Position numbers and translations under genes: made by a program
The notes under the pieces: model-generated
What the model was told of the DNA's origin: nothing
The model's database searches: none
What the model saw: the letters and a program-made list of their open reading frames with translations, nothing else
Assembly (NCBI GenBank): GCA_964387945.1
Contig: CAYLYX010000001.1
Span: 310,001-374,000, forward strand
DNA: 64,000 nt
Reading direction: 5' to 3'
DNA from: Parvicella sp964387945
Lineage (GTDB): Bacteria > Bacteroidota > Bacteroidia > Flavobacteriales_D > Parvicellaceae
Shown here: positions 61,562 to 64,000 of the stretch, in pieces
How positions within the stretch are numbered: position 1 is the stretch's first letter
Layout of the letters: each line of letters starts with the position of its first letter

Positions 61562-63958
61562 ATGAAAATTCTAAAATTTGGAGGAAATCTTGCGAATGGA
61601 GAAGCCCTCAAAAACAGTTTAAAAATCATTAAGTCAGCTCACGAATCAGATCGAGTTTTTGTGGTTGTTTCAGCTCGCGGACAGGACACGGACAAATTAG
61701 TTCAGATCGCACACCTTGCAGTGGAAGGTGAATCCTTCCGAGAAGAGCTAATTGCCTTTTTTGATTACCAGAAGACGTGCTCGAAAACATTGAGTTTTGA
61801 TTTGGAATATTCTGCAATCTATGACACTCTCAAGGCAGTCCAATCTTTAAAAGTTTTGTCCGATGCTATACTGGACCAAATCGTTTCGTTTGGAGAACTA
61901 ATTAGCAGTAGAATAGTTACGCATCAACTACAGTCTATGGGCGTTCCGGCAATAGCCGTTGATGCCCGAAAACTGATTGTTGCGGATCGAAAAAATGGAG
62001 AAATTATCGTGGATTTTGCTACGTCTCGTCAACGATCCATTGATTTCTTTAATCAACTTAATCATAACAGCGTGCCCATAATTACTGGGTTTATTGCTAA
62101 AGACTCGCAAGGAGGAACAATTACTTTGGGGCGAAATGGAAGTAATTACTCCGCCACCCTACTGGCTAATTTTTTGGATGCGGAAGAGGTTCAGAACTGG
62201 ACGAACATCAATGGTTTCTATACGGCAGACCCTCAACTGGTGAATGATAGTAAACCTATTGAACACCTATCATACAAAGAAGCGAATGAACTTGCGCAGT
62301 TTGGGGCTAATATTATTCACCCAAAAACAATTACACCGCTGATTGAAAAAAACATCCCCTTGGTCGTAAAGAACTCTTTTCTCCCTGATTTACAGGGAAC
62401 TATTATTGACTTGAAGGGTTCGGGTAAAGGGATAAAAGCAGTAAACATTGTTCAAGACTGTGCTTTGGTAAGTATCGAAGGTCGAGGAATGGCAGACAAG
62501 GTGGGAATAGATGCTAAAATATTCAATACCTTAAGTGCACATAACATCAGTATCAAACTTATTTCACAGGCTTCTTCAGAGCGTAGCATTGGCTTTGTTG
62601 TAGACCTAAAAGACGCAGAAAATGTCAAAGAAATCATTGAGGAAAACTTTAAACATGAACTGGAGCGAAATGACATTAACAAAATTGACGTCAACACGGA
62701 AATCGCCATCATTGCTATTACGGGGCGACACAATTACGCCCTTGAGAAAGCGATCGCTGGTTTAAGAAAAAACAAAATATGGCTTCACTTGATCGCCAAT
62801 TCGATTAGCGGAGAACACATTTCACTTGTCACAGATAAAAAACTGGTAAAAAAGGCTGTCAACGTAGTTCACAACCATGTTTTTGGAGCACTCAAAACGT
62901 TAAATGTTTTTGCCTTAGGAAAGGGCAATGTGGGCAAGACATTTATTAACCAAGTGCTCAGAACGAAGGAAGAACTTTCCACAAAGCGGAAACTTGGTAT
63001 CAAAATCGTTGGGGTGGCCGATTCTAAAAAATACATTTTTGATCCAGCAGGAGTCTCATCCACCTGGGAAGAGGATCTTCAAAAAAGTTCTCAATTATCT
63101 AATCTAGAAAGTATTATTGAAGCATTGAGTTGCTCTGATTTGGAGAACGTTGTGATTGTAGACAACACAGCTGATATGTCCATTGCAGAACGGTACGAAG
63201 AGCTAATTTTAAAAGGCTTTGATCTTATTGCTTCAAACAAAATTGCTAATACGCTGCCCATTGAAACCTATCAACAGGTTCGAAAAAGGTTAGGTGACAA
63301 ACACCGTCATTTTCTTTACGAAACCAACGTAGGTGCCGGTCTGCCAATCATTGATACGGTGAAACACCTCGTAGATGCGGATGAGGAAATACATGCCGTA
63401 AATGGTGTCTTTAGTGGTTCCCTAAGTTATATCTTCAATACGTTCTCTGTTGAAGATAAAAGGTTTTCGGAAATTCTGCTTGCTGCCAAGAATAGTGGCT
63501 ACACAGAACCTGATCCAAGAGAAGATTTGGGAGGGAATGATGTTGCCCGAAAACTCTTAATTCTTGCTCGAGAAATCGGTTACGAAGCCAACTTCGAAGA
63601 TATTCAAATCGAGAGTCTCATTCCACCAACTTTGCAGCATGAGTCTTCCTGGGATGATTTTGAAGAAAGGCTGGATGTGCTAGACGAACATTATCAGCGA
63701 ATCAAATCCAGACTGAAGAAAGGTGAAGTACTTCGGTACGTTGGTTCATTGGATCAAACTGGAAGAATGAGTGTAGGTCTGGAGACGTATCGACCTGATG
63801 AGCCGTTGGCAAATTTAAAAGATACGGATTCGTTAATTCAAATCTTTACCGAATCCTACGGACAAAAGCCAATTATCATTCAAGGAGCGGGTGCAGGTGC
63901 AGAGGTCACTGCACGAGGTGTGTACTCAGATTTGATCAGAATAGGAAACCTGAACTAG
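61562..63958 (+). CDS. thrA: Bifunctional aspartokinase / homoserine dehydrogenase
   Basis: 798 aa. Aspartokinase (about 1-280: KFGGNLANGE, TLGRNGSNYSATLLANFL, FGANIIHPKTITPL), tandem ACT regulatory domains (about 290-445), and homoserine dehydrogenase (about 449-798: FALGKGNVGKTF, DNTADMSIAE, LIASNKIANT, YETNVGAGLPIIDTVKHL, SLSYIFN and the acidic DPREDLGGNDVARK). It supplies homoserine to MetX just upstream. The kinase signature has Asn where most have Thr or Ser (KFGGN). It ends the SAM-regulated operon as far as this window shows. Confidence 0.95.
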   Translation: MKILKFGGNLANGEALKNSLKIIKSAHESDRVFVVVSARGQDTDKLVQIAHLAVEGESFREELIAFFDYQKTCSKTLSFDLEYSAIYDTLKAVQSLKVLSDAILDQIVSFGELISSRIVTHQLQSMGVPAIAVDARKLIVADRKNGEIIVDFATSRQRSIDFFNQLNHNSVPIITGFIAKDSQGGTITLGRNGSNYSATLLANFLDAEEVQNWTNINGFYTADPQLVNDSKPIEHLSYKEANELAQFGANIIHPKTITPLIEKNIPLVVKNSFLPDLQGTIIDLKGSGKGIKAVNIVQDCALVSIEGRGMADKVGIDAKIFNTLSAHNISIKLISQASSERSIGFVVDLKDAENVKEIIEENFKHELERNDINKIDVNTEIAIIAITGRHNYALEKAIAGLRKNKIWLHLIANSISGEHISLVTDKKLVKKAVNVVHNHVFGALKTLNVFALGKGNVGKTFINQVLRTKEELSTKRKLGIKIVGVADSKKYIFDPAGVSSTWEEDLQKSSQLSNLESIIEALSCSDLENVVIVDNTADMSIAERYEELILKGFDLIASNKIANTLPIETYQQVRKRLGDKHRHFLYETNVGAGLPIIDTVKHLVDADEEIHAVNGVFSGSLSYIFNTFSVEDKRFSEILLAAKNSGYTEPDPREDLGGNDVARKLLILAREIGYEANFEDIQIESLIPPTLQHESSWDDFEERLDVLDEHYQRIKSRLKKGEVLRYVGSLDQTGRMSVGLETYRPDEPLANLKDTDSLIQIFTESYGQKPIIIQGAGAGAEVTARGVYSDLIRIGNLN

Positions 63959-63987
63959 TTTAGCTATTTTTGTTGAAATTCAATTCT

Positions 63988-64000
63988 ATGGCTGAATACG
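63988..64000 (+). CDS. Possible start of a further gene, 3'-truncated
   Basis: An ATG at 63988 opens MAEY at the end of the window, 29 nt after thrA. Too little remains for any assignment; it may continue the methionine operon. Confidence 0.3.

Overview
The window comes from the chromosome of a Bacteroidota bacterium, most likely a marine member of the order Flavobacteriales. The evidence is indirect but consistent. There are several proteins with type IX secretion (T9SS) sorting domains, two PorP/SprF-family membrane proteins, a giant SprB-repeat adhesin and PorE-like peptidoglycan-anchor proteins. The DNA is AT-rich, Shine-Dalgarno sites are weak, and at least ten sites match the Bacteroidota -7 promoter consensus TAnnTTTG exactly, several with a TTG/TTTG element about 19-23 bp upstream. 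No rRNA, tRNA, insertion sequence, prophage or CRISPR array was seen.

Layout. 1-1057: 3' part of a membrane protein fusing a PAP2 lipid phosphatase to a polyprenyl-phosphate sugar transferase. 1054-5681: a lipoprotein, an ECF sigma factor with a putative membrane anti-sigma and a secreted protein, then a cyclase-family hydrolase overlapping a small protein. 5701-9572 (minus strand): a small secreted protein, dnaA, and a 5'-nucleotidase split into two genes. 9605-17198: thioesterase, two tandem PorE-like TPR/PD40/OmpA proteins separated by an (AAC)12 tract, recN and a sirtuin. 17195-24316: T9SS cargo proteins and a run of thiol-redox genes (TlpA-like, DUF6029-type barrel, Omp28-like, rhodanese, small membrane protein, thioredoxin). 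A 58-residue gene with its own promoter, operator-like palindrome and terminator lies among them.

24364-40419 is the T9SS adhesin locus: a 339-aa cargo protein, a PorP/SprF protein, a 4,323-aa protein with about 50 SprB repeats, and a second PorP/SprF protein. 40428-50120 holds a papain-fold-like secreted protein, an S9 peptidase, a DUF349 protein, an unusual lipoprotein with six FSEDWDNW repeats coupled to a MORN-like protein, a T9SS-exported peptidylarginine deiminase homologue, and an outer-membrane protein.

50316-63958 is dominated by sulfur and methionine metabolism: a split MetH lacking its homocysteine domain, and a SAM-I riboswitch leader (promoter, aptamer and terminator all visible) in front of an operon encoding OsmC, an O-acylhomoserine sulfhydrylase, homoserine O-acetyltransferase, a rhodanese and aspartokinase/homoserine dehydrogenase. 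Between these lie a translationally coupled pair of TPR signalling proteins (SpoIIE-type phosphatase and membrane-bound AraC-type regulator) and a T9SS-exported GH18 chitinase.
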